The notes beneath the pieces were generated by a model. The model saw nothing but the letters and a program-made list of their open reading frames with translations. It did no database searches and was not told the origin of the DNA. Of a stretch of 64,000 bases of DNA, positions 37,568 to 46,084 are shown piece by piece (position 1 is the stretch's first letter; each line of letters starts with the position of its first letter). A program made the position numbers and the translations under genes. Source of the stretch: Brevibacillus laterosporus (GTDB taxonomy: Bacteria > Bacillota > Bacilli > Brevibacillales > Brevibacillaceae); contig CP033464.1 in the NCBI GenBank assembly GCA_007833815.1, positions 3,280,001 to 3,344,000 of the forward strand, read 5' to 3'.

Positions 37568-37673
37568 GGGAGTCCATTTGTACAACAACGTTTAGGAAAA
37601 ATACCTAAGCGAGTAAACGAATGTCCGTCTGGTGAATAGAATGCCTAGGAAATCACATGGAAAGGGTGATGGT

Positions 37674-38747
37674 ATGAAAAAAACGCCCATCATCGGTGTG
37701 TTAACTTGGCGATCTGGACGGACGTTTGCAGAACCTAGCTATTTTAAGAAGCTACTTCGTGCATCAAAGCGATTGGGAGTGGTTCTTTATCTGTTTTGTC
37801 CACGAGATGTAGATGATAAAACGAAACAGATACAAGGATTTTTTTGGTCTCGCGAAAAAGGCTGGCTCTCCAAGCGCTTTCCTTGGCCGGATGTAGTTAT
37901 TGATCGCTATCGCTATCGACCGGATCAAGCTTTTAAGGAGTATATAGCTTTTCGTAAACGAAATCATATGTACTATGCAAACCACCGTCTCGCCAACAAA
38001 TGGAAGGTGCACCAAATATTGTCTGCAGAACCTGCTATGGAGCGTTGGCTACCAGAAACATATTTATATTCACAAGATAAACTTAAGCAACTGCTAGACA
38101 GACACTCTCATGTGTATATAAAGCCAAGCAACGGTACAGGTGGTAGGGGCATTGTAAAGATAGAACGTACATCTGGGAAGTATCACTTATTAGGAAGAGA
38201 TTATCAGCGTAAGAAAATAAGCTCTACGTGTAAATCACTTATTGAAATAAACAAATGGCTTAATGTTTGGAAAAATAAGGATAAACAAATTGTACAACAA
38301 GGTTTGCATATCAATTTGTTACCTGAAAGATCAGTAGATGTACGTTTGCTCATTCAGAAGGAGCAAACAGGAAACTGGGACGTGACAGGTATGGGTGTTC
38401 GAATTGGTCCGGCCCACTCAGCTACCTCTAACCTACATGGCGGGGGTCAGGCAAAAGAACTGGCTACGTTTTTAGAATCGTTGTTTGGAGTAGCAAGAAC
38501 ACAAATAATCCAACAAGAGTGTCATCGATTGGCTAGACAGACTGCTCTCACTGTCGAGCGACATTTTGGTCGGATGCTGGAGCTTGCACTTGATATTGGC
38601 ATTGATGTACAAGGAAATGTTTGGCTTATTGAGGTAAATCCCAAGCCAGGCCGGGAAATATTCCGGGAATTAGGGCAACTACAAACATATCAACAATCCA
38701 TTGAACGACCAATTCAATATGCAAGGTATCTGGCTTCACATGGATAA
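37674..38747 (+). CDS. YheC/YheD-like ATP-grasp coat protein
   Basis: A 357-residue protein of the YheC/YheD family, which is linked to the endospore coat. Seen: I-G-V-L-T-W-R near the N-terminus, V-I-D-R-Y-R-Y-R, Y-I-K-P-S-N-G-T-G-G-R-G-I, the ATP-grasp nucleotide loop, and D-I-G-I-D-V-Q-G-N-V-W-L-I-E-V-N-P-K-P-G-R, the metal and ATP site. The start at 37674 follows AAAGGGTGAT by a few bases; the frame opens earlier at a GTG without a site. ATP-grasp enzymes join a carboxylate to an amine; the substrate here is not known. Confidence 0.87.
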   Translation: MKKTPIIGVLTWRSGRTFAEPSYFKKLLRASKRLGVVLYLFCPRDVDDKTKQIQGFFWSREKGWLSKRFPWPDVVIDRYRYRPDQAFKEYIAFRKRNHMYYANHRLANKWKVHQILSAEPAMERWLPETYLYSQDKLKQLLDRHSHVYIKPSNGTGGRGIVKIERTSGKYHLLGRDYQRKKISSTCKSLIEINKWLNVWKNKDKQIVQQGLHINLLPERSVDVRLLIQKEQTGNWDVTGMGVRIGPAHSATSNLHGGGQAKELATFLESLFGVARTQIIQQECHRLARQTALTVERHFGRMLELALDIGIDVQGNVWLIEVNPKPGREIFRELGQLQTYQQSIERPIQYARYLASHG

Positions 38748-38838
38748 AACAAAGAAATCGTGGTTTAAATGACAATCGATGAAACAAATCCAGATAATAA
38801 GAGAAAAGTTCAGGCGTCCCGAGTCCTTAGTAAATGAC

Positions 38839-38862
38839 CAGGCAACCGCCTGCTTTTTCATT
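38839..38862 (+). terminator. Terminator after YheC/D-like gene
   Basis: CAGGC-AACC-GCCTG followed by CTTTTTC. Confidence 0.7.
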
Positions 38863-38930
38863 TTCAGGAATGGACAAGCATTAACCATACATGTAAAAGC
38901 CGCTAGGAGTAGAAGGAGAAACGAGCAAAT

Positions 38931-39893
38931 ATGAAAGCAGAGAAATTCTTTACACATCCCGTGGGTATTGCGGTTGCAGCCACAGTTACCACGTTTTTAT
39001 GGGGGAGTTCCTTTCCCTTTATTAAAAAAAGCTACGAACATCTCCAGATCGGCAAGTCGGACATCTTTGAACAAATGCTATTTGCTGGATATCGTTTTGT
39101 GTTAGCTGCTCTTGGTATTTTATTGGTGATGCTATTGTTACGTAAACAGATAGGGTACCAAACAGGTTCTTTAAAGCGATTAGCAAAAGTGGGAGCCTTT
39201 CAAACGTTTTTGCAATATATTTTCTTTTATATTGGACTTAGCTATAGTTCAGGAATCCAAGGCTCCATTATTGCTGGAACTACCTCCTTCTTTCAAATTA
39301 TGCTAGCCCATTTTATGTACAAAAACGATTCGCTAAGTATACGAAAAGGTGTGGGACTAGCGATTGGATTTTTAGGTGTTATCATTGTTAATCTGCCAAG
39401 TGGAGGCTCGATGGCGATCGCTTTTGGAATAGGAGAGATTTGTTTATTGGTCGCTATGTTTTGTGGTGGATTAGGAAATATATTATCCAAACAGGAAGCA
39501 GCACATCTCGATATTCTATATCTGACCTCTTATCAAATGCTACTTGGAGGATTGGGCTTACTTGCAATTGGTGCAAGCCAGGTCGGAATGATGCCTTTCC
39601 ATTTTGATTGGAACACCTCCTTGATGCTGTTATACTTGGCGTTTATTTCGGGAGCTGGCTTTGTGTTATGGAACAATATCATGAAGTACAATAAAGTTGG
39701 AAATGTCTCGATGTATTTATTTTTGATTCCCGTGTTTGGAGTGTTGCTTTCTTCGGTTATGCTACAAGAAGCGATTCATCTCGTGGTATTGATTGCCTTG
39801 GTTTGCGTAGCAGGAGGCATTATTATTGTTAATAGAGAAAAATCTTCGACGTCCACTAAAAATGCTATACAAAAAGCGAAAACCATCAAATAA
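38931..39893 (+). CDS. EamA-family (DMT) transporter
   Basis: A 320-residue inner-membrane protein with about ten hydrophobic helices in two repeats, as in drug/metabolite exporters. Seen: F-L-W-G-S-S-F-P-F-I-K-K near residue 23, typical of the first EamA repeat, and A-F-I-S-G-A-G-F-V-L-W-N-N in the second. The C-terminus is a short basic tail. GGAGAAACGAGCAA precedes the ATG. The substrate is unknown. The next gene is another transporter on the same strand, 69 bases on. Confidence 0.87.
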   Translation: MKAEKFFTHPVGIAVAATVTTFLWGSSFPFIKKSYEHLQIGKSDIFEQMLFAGYRFVLAALGILLVMLLLRKQIGYQTGSLKRLAKVGAFQTFLQYIFFYIGLSYSSGIQGSIIAGTTSFFQIMLAHFMYKNDSLSIRKGVGLAIGFLGVIIVNLPSGGSMAIAFGIGEICLLVAMFCGGLGNILSKQEAAHLDILYLTSYQMLLGGLGLLAIGASQVGMMPFHFDWNTSLMLLYLAFISGAGFVLWNNIMKYNKVGNVSMYLFLIPVFGVLLSSVMLQEAIHLVVLIALVCVAGGIIIVNREKSSTSTKNAIQKAKTIK

Positions 39894-39912
39894 ACTAACT
39901 AGGTGAATTCAC

Positions 39913-39955
39913 CCACCCCCTCTTTTGGGCATATGGTACAAAAGAGGAGAGGTGG
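39913..39955 (+). promoter_or_regulatory. Hairpin that buries the RBS of the next permease
   Basis: A 9-bp stem (39919-39927 with 39939-39947, 11-base loop) is extended by CCACC (39913-39917) pairing with GGTGG (39951-39955). The 3' arm contains GAGGAGAGGTGG, the ribosome site of the gene that starts at 39963. Translation should be low unless the stem opens. Confidence 0.6.
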
Positions 39956-39962
39956 TGTAACA

Positions 39963-41411
39963 GTGCAGGTTGAGTTTGGATGGCTTCATGGAATGTACGT
40001 ATTTTTTATCCTTGCCATTATTTTGCTTATGGTGTTAAGGAGAGACACGAGTCTTGTCAGTATCGTTGGAATTGCTGTGTTGGGCTTTGTGGCAAGTGGC
40101 TCTGTGCCTACAGCAGTAGAAGGAATATTTGGTAGCTTTATTTATGCAATCAATGAGCTGTTACCTACCATCTTGATTATTTGCGTTATTGTCGCCATGA
40201 GCCTGGTATTATCAGTTTCTGGAGTAAATGAAACAATGATTACACCTATGACATTTTTGATCAAGGCTCCTGGTCCAGCCTACTGGATTATTGGGATTTC
40301 AATGATGGTTATCTCATGGTTCTTCTGGCCCTCACCGGCAGTTGCTTTAATTGGAGCAGTTGTGCTCCCAGTTGCTGTTCGAATTGGCTTGCCTGCCATG
40401 GGAGTTGCCATAGCAATGAATTTATTTGGGCATGGGATTGCATTATCTAGCGATTTTATTATTCAGGGTGCCCCAGCTCTTACAGCGGGGGCGGCAGGGA
40501 TAGCAGTGGAGGATGTCATACGTGCCAGTGTTCCTTTGATCATGGTAATGGGCATTGTTTCAACGAGTGTTGCATTTTATTTGTTACGTCGAGATATGAA
40601 AAATGGCAAGCTGCAAGCCGATTCAAGTTTGTTCACTACCAAAACGTTTGTAGAGCAAGAAGAAGTAGGAGTGGTACCAAAAGAGGGAGGTATGTCTGTG
40701 AATGGTGTAGCAGATACTCCTTCACTTTCAAAGCCATTTCGTATGCTCTTTGCAAATCTTGTTCCTTTGTTGTTTGCTTTAGATGTTCTAGCCATGTGGT
40801 TTTTTGATCTAAGGGGAGGGGATGCGACCGCTTTAATTGGCGGTACGGCGATGTCAATCATGCTAATGGTTACCATGTTCACCCATAAAAAAAGGGGACT
40901 GGAGAAGACTACGGAGTATCTCATTCAAGGCTTCCAATTTGGGTTTAAGGTTTTCGGACCTGTTATTCCGATTGCAGCCTTCTTTTACATGGGGGATAGT
41001 GGTTTTACCAAGGTATTTGGCCAGTTGTTACCTGCTGGTTCTCAAGGAATTGTTAATGACCTTGGGATTGCTTTGGCCCACGCTATTCCGTTAACCAAAG
41101 AAGTAGCAGCGGCGACCGTGATGGGAGTAGGAATCATTACTGGTTTGGACGGATCTGGGTTCTCAGGTATTACGTTGGCTGGATCCGTGGCCCAACTTTT
41201 TTCGTCTTCTTTTTATGATGGCATTGACACTCTTACTGCATTAGGTCAAGTGGCAGCAATCTGGGTTGGTGGTGGTACGCTAGTTCCTTGGGCTTTAATC
41301 CCAGCGGCAGCGATATGTGGTGTTAGTCCGTTTGAATTGGCAAGACGCAACTTGGTTCCGGTTTTAATTGGACTAGTTGTGACGACGATAGTTGCCGTTT
41401 TTCTAATATAA
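39963..41411 (+). CDS. Ion-transporter-superfamily permease (GntP/CitM-like)
   Basis: A 482-residue protein with about 12 hydrophobic helices. Two related halves are suggested by a central hydrophilic loop (about 215-260) and by repeated Gly/Pro-rich segments such as F-F-W-P-S-P-A-V-A-L-I-G-A and G-L-D-G-S-G-F-S-G-I-T-L. This layout fits the ion-transporter superfamily that carries organic anions such as gluconate, citrate or lactate. The start is GTG at 39963 behind GAGGTGG; an earlier frame start at 39903 would translate the RBS hairpin. I cannot name the substrate. Confidence 0.75.
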   Translation: MQVEFGWLHGMYVFFILAIILLMVLRRDTSLVSIVGIAVLGFVASGSVPTAVEGIFGSFIYAINELLPTILIICVIVAMSLVLSVSGVNETMITPMTFLIKAPGPAYWIIGISMMVISWFFWPSPAVALIGAVVLPVAVRIGLPAMGVAIAMNLFGHGIALSSDFIIQGAPALTAGAAGIAVEDVIRASVPLIMVMGIVSTSVAFYLLRRDMKNGKLQADSSLFTTKTFVEQEEVGVVPKEGGMSVNGVADTPSLSKPFRMLFANLVPLLFALDVLAMWFFDLRGGDATALIGGTAMSIMLMVTMFTHKKRGLEKTTEYLIQGFQFGFKVFGPVIPIAAFFYMGDSGFTKVFGQLLPAGSQGIVNDLGIALAHAIPLTKEVAAATVMGVGIITGLDGSGFSGITLAGSVAQLFSSSFYDGIDTLTALGQVAAIWVGGGTLVPWALIPAAAICGVSPFELARRNLVPVLIGLVVTTIVAVFLI

Positions 41412-41416
41412 AAGGC

Positions 41417-41455
41417 AAGACCAGAGGAATGTAGAAACACTCTCTGGTCTTTTTG
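41417..41455. terminator. Terminator after permease
   Basis: A 10-bp stem (41417-41426 with 41442-41451) and a T run. The nitroreductase gene converges on it from the right. Confidence 0.82.
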
Positions 41456-41479
41456 TTTGCAAGTAATGCTTTACTGGAA

Positions 41480-42091
41480 TCATGTGGAAAGAGAATCTCC
41501 AAAGCTCCCTTCAAAGACGACTTCTTCTAAACCTCGTCTAGAATTAGGAATTTCACGTTCTTGATAGGCTTCTGATAGAGCCTCTTTTTCCCCTTGATAG
41601 CCTATGGCAATAACGATTTCGACCTCATATTCATTTGGAATATGCAATAGCTCACGGGCTTTGTCAGGGTAGAAGCCACCCATGGCGTGCGTAACAAGCC
41701 CTTGTCGAACACTCTCTAATGCTAAATAACCCCAGGAGGTGCCAGCATCAAAGGAATGGGAACGGAGTGGCTCATCACGTGAAGAAAGCTTGGTAGATAA
41801 GAGAAGGGCAAGAACGGGAGCTTTGTCGCACCAAGCTGTATTACCAGGCATGATGAATTTTAAGAAGGTGGCCCGATCCTCTGGTGTACGTGCGACAATA
41901 TAACGCCACGGTTGTTCATTGCTACCAGAAGGAGCCCAGCGAGCTGCTTCAAATATGCGGTGCAATACTTCAGCTTCTACCGGTTTTTCTGAAAATGAAC
42001 GGGGAGACCAGCGATTTAAGTAAATAGGATCAATAGCATGAGTACTTTCTCGATGAGATTGTCCCCATGTAGATTTATCATTATGTCCCAT
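41480..42091 (-). CDS. Nitroreductase-family protein
   Basis: A 203-residue FMN-dependent oxidoreductase. Seen: N-R-W-S-P-R-S-F-S-E-K-P-V near residue 27, R-W-A-P-S-G-S-N-E-Q-P-W-R, the FMN-binding arm, and a C-terminal A-I-G-Y-Q-G. Members reduce nitroaromatics or quinones with NAD(P)H. AAAGGAGGT precedes the ATG. It stands alone between noncoding stretches. The natural substrate is unknown. Confidence 0.88.
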   Translation of the reverse strand: MGHNDKSTWGQSHRESTHAIDPIYLNRWSPRSFSEKPVEAEVLHRIFEAARWAPSGSNEQPWRYIVARTPEDRATFLKFIMPGNTAWCDKAPVLALLLSTKLSSRDEPLRSHSFDAGTSWGYLALESVRQGLVTHAMGGFYPDKARELLHIPNEYEVEIVIAIGYQGEKEALSEAYQEREIPNSRRGLEEVVFEGSFGDSLST

Positions 42092-42364
42092 TTGTATCTT
42101 ACCTCCTTTTATTGTGTTGAAAGCAAAAAAACAACTGAATTTTCAGAAATAAACATTTTCTTCTTTAAGTATAACAACCATCTTAACATTTAGCACTTCT
42201 AAAACTTTTTTAGAGTCATTTCATGTGTCGTACTATCGTGTTTATTTTTATATTTAGTTTACATAATAAAATTATAGACAACTTTTTCCTACATCATTTC
42301 CACATTTCCTCCATACTCCTGCTTTATCTGCTCGCTAAGATAAGCATAGAAAGGCGGGAAGAGT

Positions 42365-42628
42365 ATGCAAGAATTAAAAGCAGCACGCTTAGAGATATGT
42401 GCCATGTTAAATCAGTGTCAGTCTTGCAATTTGCCTCTGCTTCATCGCCGTCCTGGTCAAAAAAAACGGAACAATCAGTTCTGTGCTACCCATTGTAGTT
42501 TTTACAGGGAAATTCAGATGAAGCGACGTAGTATGGAGCGCATGCAAATACAACGTAGAACACAGCTTGGGGTTCCACGCACTGGGATGATGGAACCAGA
42601 TGAGCAACGAGTTCTCGTTCATAGTTAA
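42365..42628 (+). CDS. Small zinc-finger-domain protein
   Basis: An 87-residue basic protein. It has C-Q-S-C followed 19 residues later by F-C-A-T-H-C. This spacing, with the intervening basic stretch and F-C, is the pattern of the small Bacillus zinc-finger family (C-x2-C ... F-C-x3-C) of unknown role. GGCGGGAAG precedes the ATG. The C-terminal 35 residues are Arg/Met-rich. Nucleic-acid binding is a guess from charge. A longer frame that starts at 42223 overlaps out of phase and is not the gene. Confidence 0.7.
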   Translation: MQELKAARLEICAMLNQCQSCNLPLLHRRPGQKKRNNQFCATHCSFYREIQMKRRSMERMQIQRRTQLGVPRTGMMEPDEQRVLVHS

Positions 42629-43007
42629 ATAAAATAGTAGGTAGGTTTTCTTGCTTCCAGTTAAAAAAGAGCAAAAAAAAGTCGACAAAAGCCCACAAAA
42701 AATACATCCTTTCTATCTTAAGCTGTTTTTAGTAATTGAAGGATGATTAAACACATAGTGGATACAAAAAGAAAGACAAGGCTCCTGGTACATTGGGAAA
42801 CTGGACATTAAGAGGAGTAGCTATTTTTACATCATCACGTTTTGTGAGAGTAAACAATAGCTACTCCTTCTTTATACATAAAAATAAACACTTGTCTGAT
42901 CTTGTAGAAAATGTGCAAATAAATTAACTTGTACAAGCCACTGTTTAGCTCTATCCTTAGAGATAGGAAATCAAATTCGGAACTGGAAGCAAGAGGAGGT
43001 AACCTAT
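42629..43007 (+). other. Gene-free stretch with a strong hairpin
   Basis: No credible gene is seen. A 13-bp perfect stem (42813-42825 with 42856-42868, 30-base loop) followed by a weak T tract could be the terminator of the zinc-finger transcript or part of a small RNA. A short ATG frame at 42743-42811 lacks a spaced ribosome site. Confidence 0.45.
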
Positions 43008-43250
43008 ATGTCAAAAGATTTACTTGTAATGCTAGAGGAACTACATGAAGACAAGCAACGCTATGTCCACTACTTAGAACAAAGTAAAAAATCTCTTTCG
43101 CAACTTGCTATGACAGAGGGAGACACTCATTGCGTGGAAACGCTTACGCTTTTGCAAGCCACACAATCCGAAGTAGAGACCTTACAAAAATTAATTTCCT
43201 ATATTGACTTTAAAATAAAGCTTTTACGAGTAAAAGAATACGCTTCCTAG
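43008..43250 (+). CDS. Small coiled-coil protein, unknown
   Basis: An 80-residue protein with no membrane segment. Nearly all of it is predicted helix, with two heptad-rich stretches (about 5-32 and 42-75) and a single Cys. It could form an antiparallel helical hairpin. GAGGAGGTAACC precedes the ATG, and a strong terminator follows at 43248, so this is a well-bounded gene. I do not recognise the family. Confidence 0.75.
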   Translation: MSKDLLVMLEELHEDKQRYVHYLEQSKKSLSQLAMTEGDTHCVETLTLLQATQSEVETLQKLISYIDFKIKLLRVKEYAS

Positions 43251-43284
43251 GAACCTCATCACCCCTGATGGGGTTCCTTTTTCG
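43248..43284 (+). terminator. Terminator after coiled-coil gene
   Basis: AGGAACC...CATCA pairs with TGATG...GGTTCCT and ends in five T; the stop codon is in the 5' edge. Confidence 0.85.
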
Positions 43285-43402
43285 CTTTCACTTAACTAGT
43301 AGTAATGCTTTTTTACATAAAAAGTTGCTACCTGTTCGTATCCTACCCACATCTGCTACAATAGGAGAATCAGCTATTAAAAGATGACGGAGGGAGATTC
43401 AC

Positions 43403-43546
43403 ATGTCACAAAACCAGGATCAACAACCACAAAACCAGCCTACAGAGCCTAAAGTAAATAAAGAAGCCAAACTGGTTATTTTTACCTTTATTGGTTTGAT
43501 GGTCCTTTGTGTGTTCATTATTGGCTGGTTTATGTTTCTCCGCTAG
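43403..43546 (+). CDS. 47-residue single-pass membrane protein
   Basis: A short gene with GGAGGGA 7 bases before the ATG. The first 22 residues are polar and Gln/Pro/Lys-rich; residues about 23-45 form one hydrophobic helix (L-V-I-F-T-F-I-G-L-M-V-L-C-V-F-I-I). The basic residues precede the helix, so the N-terminus should stay in the cytosol. It lies 30 bases before kapB and is probably in the same transcript. The function is unknown. Confidence 0.65.
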   Translation: MSQNQDQQPQNQPTEPKVNKEAKLVIFTFIGLMVLCVFIIGWFMFLR

Positions 43547-43576
43547 GGAACAAACGAAGAAAGCAGGTGTAGCATT

Positions 43577-43966
43577 ATGACAGAGCAATCTTTACAACTA
43601 GGTGATATCGTTATAGTGAAGCATCGAACGGGTGAGTATATCAGCGAGATTATGGAATTAACGCCGAGTAAAGCGTTGGTTAAAACGTTAGCAGTAGTTA
43701 CTCATCCTACACAAGGTGACTTACATAATTTGTATCAAACGAATGTACCGTTGTTTCATCAGCGAAAAGCTATGGCTTATCTTGAGAAAGTATATGTGCC
43801 AACAGTCGTGTTACGTCCTTTTCTTGAAGGCAATGTGCCAACCTATCTTGATTCTTTACGCCAAGCGTTGCAAGAACAAGAAAAACAATTACGAGAGCGC
43901 GGCGATGAGTATGCTAATCGAGCCTTACAACAATTGACTCAACTGCATAGCGAATATTTTTCATAA
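43577..43966 (+). CDS. kapB: Kinase-associated protein KapB
   Basis: A 129-residue protein that I recognise as KapB. In B. subtilis KapB supports the sporulation kinase KinB. Seen: G-D-I-V-I-V-K-H-R-T-G-E-Y-I near the N-terminus, V-K-T-L-A-V-V-T-H-P-T-Q-G-D-L-H-N, the most conserved part, P-L-F-H-Q-R-K-A-M-A-Y, and a helical C-terminal third. There is no lipobox in this form, despite the historical family name. AGCAGGTG precedes the ATG. No kinB is visible nearby. Confidence 0.82.
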   Translation: MTEQSLQLGDIVIVKHRTGEYISEIMELTPSKALVKTLAVVTHPTQGDLHNLYQTNVPLFHQRKAMAYLEKVYVPTVVLRPFLEGNVPTYLDSLRQALQEQEKQLRERGDEYANRALQQLTQLHSEYFS

Positions 43967-44063
43967 AAGAAAGCCCTCTCTGGTCATAAAAACAGGAGAA
44001 TCAGGAAAGCCTAGTATGGGTATGACTCTGATTTTCTACTTTTAACCAAGGGGGTTTTAATGT

Positions 44064-44939
44064 ATGGCTGCAGGATTAGGTGCACATGAGGTACTAGATT
44101 TACATGAAGTCTTAGATGGCATGATTAACACTAGTAATCATATGCATATGTATCGTTCTTATGTTAGAGATCCACAATTGATGAGTATACTTGAAAATCA
44201 ACTGCAATTTCATTTGCAATCCTATAACGTGCTCATCTCTATTTTGCAAAAGACTAATTATCAGCAATCGATTCCACAACGTCATATAAAAAGAATAGGA
44301 TATGCACAACCTACGTATGGTTTGCATCAACCTGCTCCAGTGTCACCTTCTAGTTCTACTCAGGAAATAGATGATCGGGACATTGCTAGTTGTATGCTTG
44401 GTTTACATAAATCTGCAGCTACTCATAAGATGATGGCGACATTGGAATGTGCAGATCCGACCTTGCGTCGTGCTCTATCACAAGCTGCCGTGAATTGTGC
44501 AGATATGGCATATGAAGTGTGGCAGTACATGAACCAGCGAGGATATTATCAAGTGGCTACGTTAAAGGAAATGACCACTCAGACCATGATCAATACATAT
44601 CAGCCGACCATGAACCAATCACTTGGTCAGGTTGCTCCCTTTGTTAATCAATCAGCTATGAGATCAGCTCCACAACTGGTTTCACAAATTCAACACACGG
44701 ATCAAACGAGTTCATCGATGTTACCCCAAAACACGTATGCAAACTACTCTGGAACAACAGCCGGTATTGATTTGCACGCTGGCAATCAAAATATGGCAAC
44801 GGGAGTAGGGGTTCAACCTTTTCAAACTCTAACGCAGGATCATAACAGTTCTCATGGGGAGCATCAACAATCTGCTGCCAGTATGTTTAGTAATCATGTG
44901 GGTCATCATGCTCCACACAATATTCATCCAGCTGAATAA
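44064..44939 (+). CDS. CotF-like spore coat protein
   Basis: A 291-residue protein. The first 175 residues resemble CotF-type coat proteins: two ferritin-like helical parts with His- and Met-rich faces (T-S-N-H-M-H-M-Y-R and C-M-L-G-L-H-K-S-A-A-T-H-K), ending with Y-E-V-W-Q-Y-M-N-Q-R-G-Y-Y, a typical CotF ending. The last 110 residues are low-complexity, rich in Gln, Asn, Ser and His. AAGGGGG precedes the ATG. It should be made in the mother cell and placed in the coat. Confidence 0.83.
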   Translation: MAAGLGAHEVLDLHEVLDGMINTSNHMHMYRSYVRDPQLMSILENQLQFHLQSYNVLISILQKTNYQQSIPQRHIKRIGYAQPTYGLHQPAPVSPSSSTQEIDDRDIASCMLGLHKSAATHKMMATLECADPTLRRALSQAAVNCADMAYEVWQYMNQRGYYQVATLKEMTTQTMINTYQPTMNQSLGQVAPFVNQSAMRSAPQLVSQIQHTDQTSSSMLPQNTYANYSGTTAGIDLHAGNQNMATGVGVQPFQTLTQDHNSSHGEHQQSAASMFSNHVGHHAPHNIHPAE

Positions 44940-44950
44940 GCGGATAGGAC

Positions 44951-45013
44951 ACATCCCGACTTAAGCCACTACTTTCTTATTAAACAGAGGCTTTTGCTCG
45001 GGATGTTTTTTTT
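44951..45013 (+). terminator. Terminator after CotF-like gene
   Basis: ACATCCCGA (44951-44959) pairs with TCGGGATGT (44998-45006), and a long T run follows. Confidence 0.8.
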
Positions 45014-45103
45014 GAACACAGGTATTCTAAAAAGTTTAGCAATGTTCACGCTATTTGTTTTGTACTATAATAGGGGAGTGTTCATATAAAAGGAGAGTTT
45101 TTA

Positions 45104-45196
45104 ATGTCTCAGGCTGTCATAGACGCAATACTTTTTGGAATTGTTGCTCTGGTTCTCTTTGGAGCTATGATTTACTATATTAAAAAATGGAAATGA
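45104..45196 (+). CDS. 30-residue membrane peptide
   Basis: A tiny but complete gene: TATAAT at 45066-45071, AAAGGAG 8 bases before the ATG, 30 codons, and its own terminator two bases after the stop. The peptide is one hydrophobic helix (I-L-F-G-I-V-A-L-V-L-F-G-A-M-I-Y-Y) with a basic tail K-K-W-K, so it should span the membrane with its C-terminus inside. I do not know its role; small regulators of membrane complexes and sporulation peptides look like this. Confidence 0.65.
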   Translation: MSQAVIDAILFGIVALVLFGAMIYYIKKWK

Positions 45197-45197
45197 C

Positions 45198-45243
45198 AAA
45201 AACGCTAATCTTACCAATGAATGGAGAGAGATTAGCGTTTTTA
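45198..45243 (+). terminator. Terminator of tiny membrane gene
   Basis: A 12-bp stem (AAAACGCTAATC with GATTAGCGTTTT) with a 19-base loop and T tract. Confidence 0.85.
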
Positions 45244-45273
45244 CGTTTCATATATGTTTATTGTAAAAAGAGC

Positions 45274-45900
45274 TTATTTTACGTGTAGTAATGCCTCAAT
45301 ATCTCCATTTACAATGATATTAATGTGAGATGAAATCTTTTCAATGTCCCATTCCCACCACGCCACATTCAACAAGACTGCAATGATTTCGTCCGAAAAT
45401 CGCTTTTTCAACTCTCTGGAGGGATTACCTCCTGTAATAGTGTAAGGTTGGACGTCTTTTGTTACAACTGATTTGGCCGCAATGATCGCGCCATCTCCAA
45501 TCTTCACCCCTGGCATGATGCAAGCATCCATACCTATCCAAACATCATTTCCAATCACGGTATTTCCTTTAAATGGTAGTTCTTCCAAAGATGGTGTAAA
45601 CCTTTCCCATCCTTGGCCAAAAATGTTGAAGGGATAGGTGGAGAAGCCGTCCATCTTATGATTGGCTCCATTCATGATAAACGTTACTCCAGAAGCGATC
45701 GAACAAAATTTTCCTACGATCAGTTGGTCGCCATGCATTTCATAATGGTGTAATACTTGATCTTCAAACTCTCCGTTTCGGCAGTCGTAGTACGAATAGT
45801 CCCCAACGATAATATTCGGTTTGGTGATGGTATTCTTAATAAACTGTAAGCCTTGGTATCCCTCCATCGGATATCTTACATTCGGATTCGGTCCTGTCAA
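45274..45900 (-). CDS. vat: Vat-family streptogramin A acetyltransferase
   Basis: A 208-residue xenobiotic acetyltransferase with a left-handed beta-helix. It acetylates group A streptogramins and so blocks their binding to the 50S ribosome. Seen: L-Q-F-I-K-N-T-I-T, D-Y-S-Y-Y-D, F-E-D-Q-V-L-H-H-Y-E, F-C-S-I-A-S-G-V-T-F-I-M-N-G-A-N-H (with the catalytic His), I-G-N-D-V-W-I-G-M-D-A-C-I-M-P-G-V-K-I-G, and G-G-N-P. These follow the Vat pattern closely and are longer matches than to general CatB-like enzymes. The start is TTG at 45900 with AAGGAG 10 bases ahead. Its leader carries two terminators (see 45900-46229). Confidence 0.9.
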   Translation of the reverse strand: MTGPNPNVRYPMEGYQGLQFIKNTITKPNIIVGDYSYYDCRNGEFEDQVLHHYEMHGDQLIVGKFCSIASGVTFIMNGANHKMDGFSTYPFNIFGQGWERFTPSLEELPFKGNTVIGNDVWIGMDACIMPGVKIGDGAIIAAKSVVTKDVQPYTITGGNPSRELKKRFSDEIIAVLLNVAWWEWDIEKISSHINIIVNGDIEALLHVK

Positions 45901-45929
45901 TGTTATCCACTCCTTTATGACTCATGGTT

Positions 45930-45973
45930 AATAGACTAAAAATGTTATAGAGGACGAGAAGAGATTGTCTATT
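45930..45973 (-). promoter_or_regulatory. Stem just before vat RBS
   Basis: AATAGAC (45930-45936) pairs with GTCTATT (45967-45973). It follows the second leader terminator and precedes the ribosome site; it could take part in an alternative fold. Confidence 0.4.
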
Positions 45974-45982
45974 TTAAGCAAC

Positions 45983-46016
45983 AAAAAACCTCCTTATCCA
46001 CTTTCAGGATAGGAGG
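45983..46016 (-). terminator. Leader terminator 2 of vat
   Basis: On the minus strand CCTCCTATCC pairs with GGATAAGGAGG (one bulge) around a 7-base loop, then six T. It lies upstream of vat, not after a gene, so it is an attenuator candidate. Confidence 0.75.
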
Positions 46017-46023
46017 AGGCAGA

Positions 46024-46080
46024 CTAATAAAGAACGGAAATAACATCCCTCATAAAGGCAGTAATTACTCCATTACTCAT
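46024..46080 (-). CDS. Possible 18-codon leader peptide of vat
   Basis: ATG at 46080, stop TAG at 46026-46024. It begins right after leader terminator 1 and ends 8 bases before the 5' arm of terminator 2, so a ribosome held at its end would mask that arm. No good ribosome site is seen before the ATG, which lowers confidence. Confidence 0.35.
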   Translation of the reverse strand: MSNGVITAFMRDVISVLY

Positions 46081-46084
46081 ATGT

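Noticed and set aside
42223-42498. 91-codon frame overlapping the zinc-finger gene
   Set aside because: It lacks a ribosome site and runs out of phase with a frame that has a clear Cys motif and a ribosome site.
42743-42811. 22-codon frame in the gene-free stretch
   Set aside because: The possible ribosome site touches the ATG with no spacing, and the product has no recognisable character.
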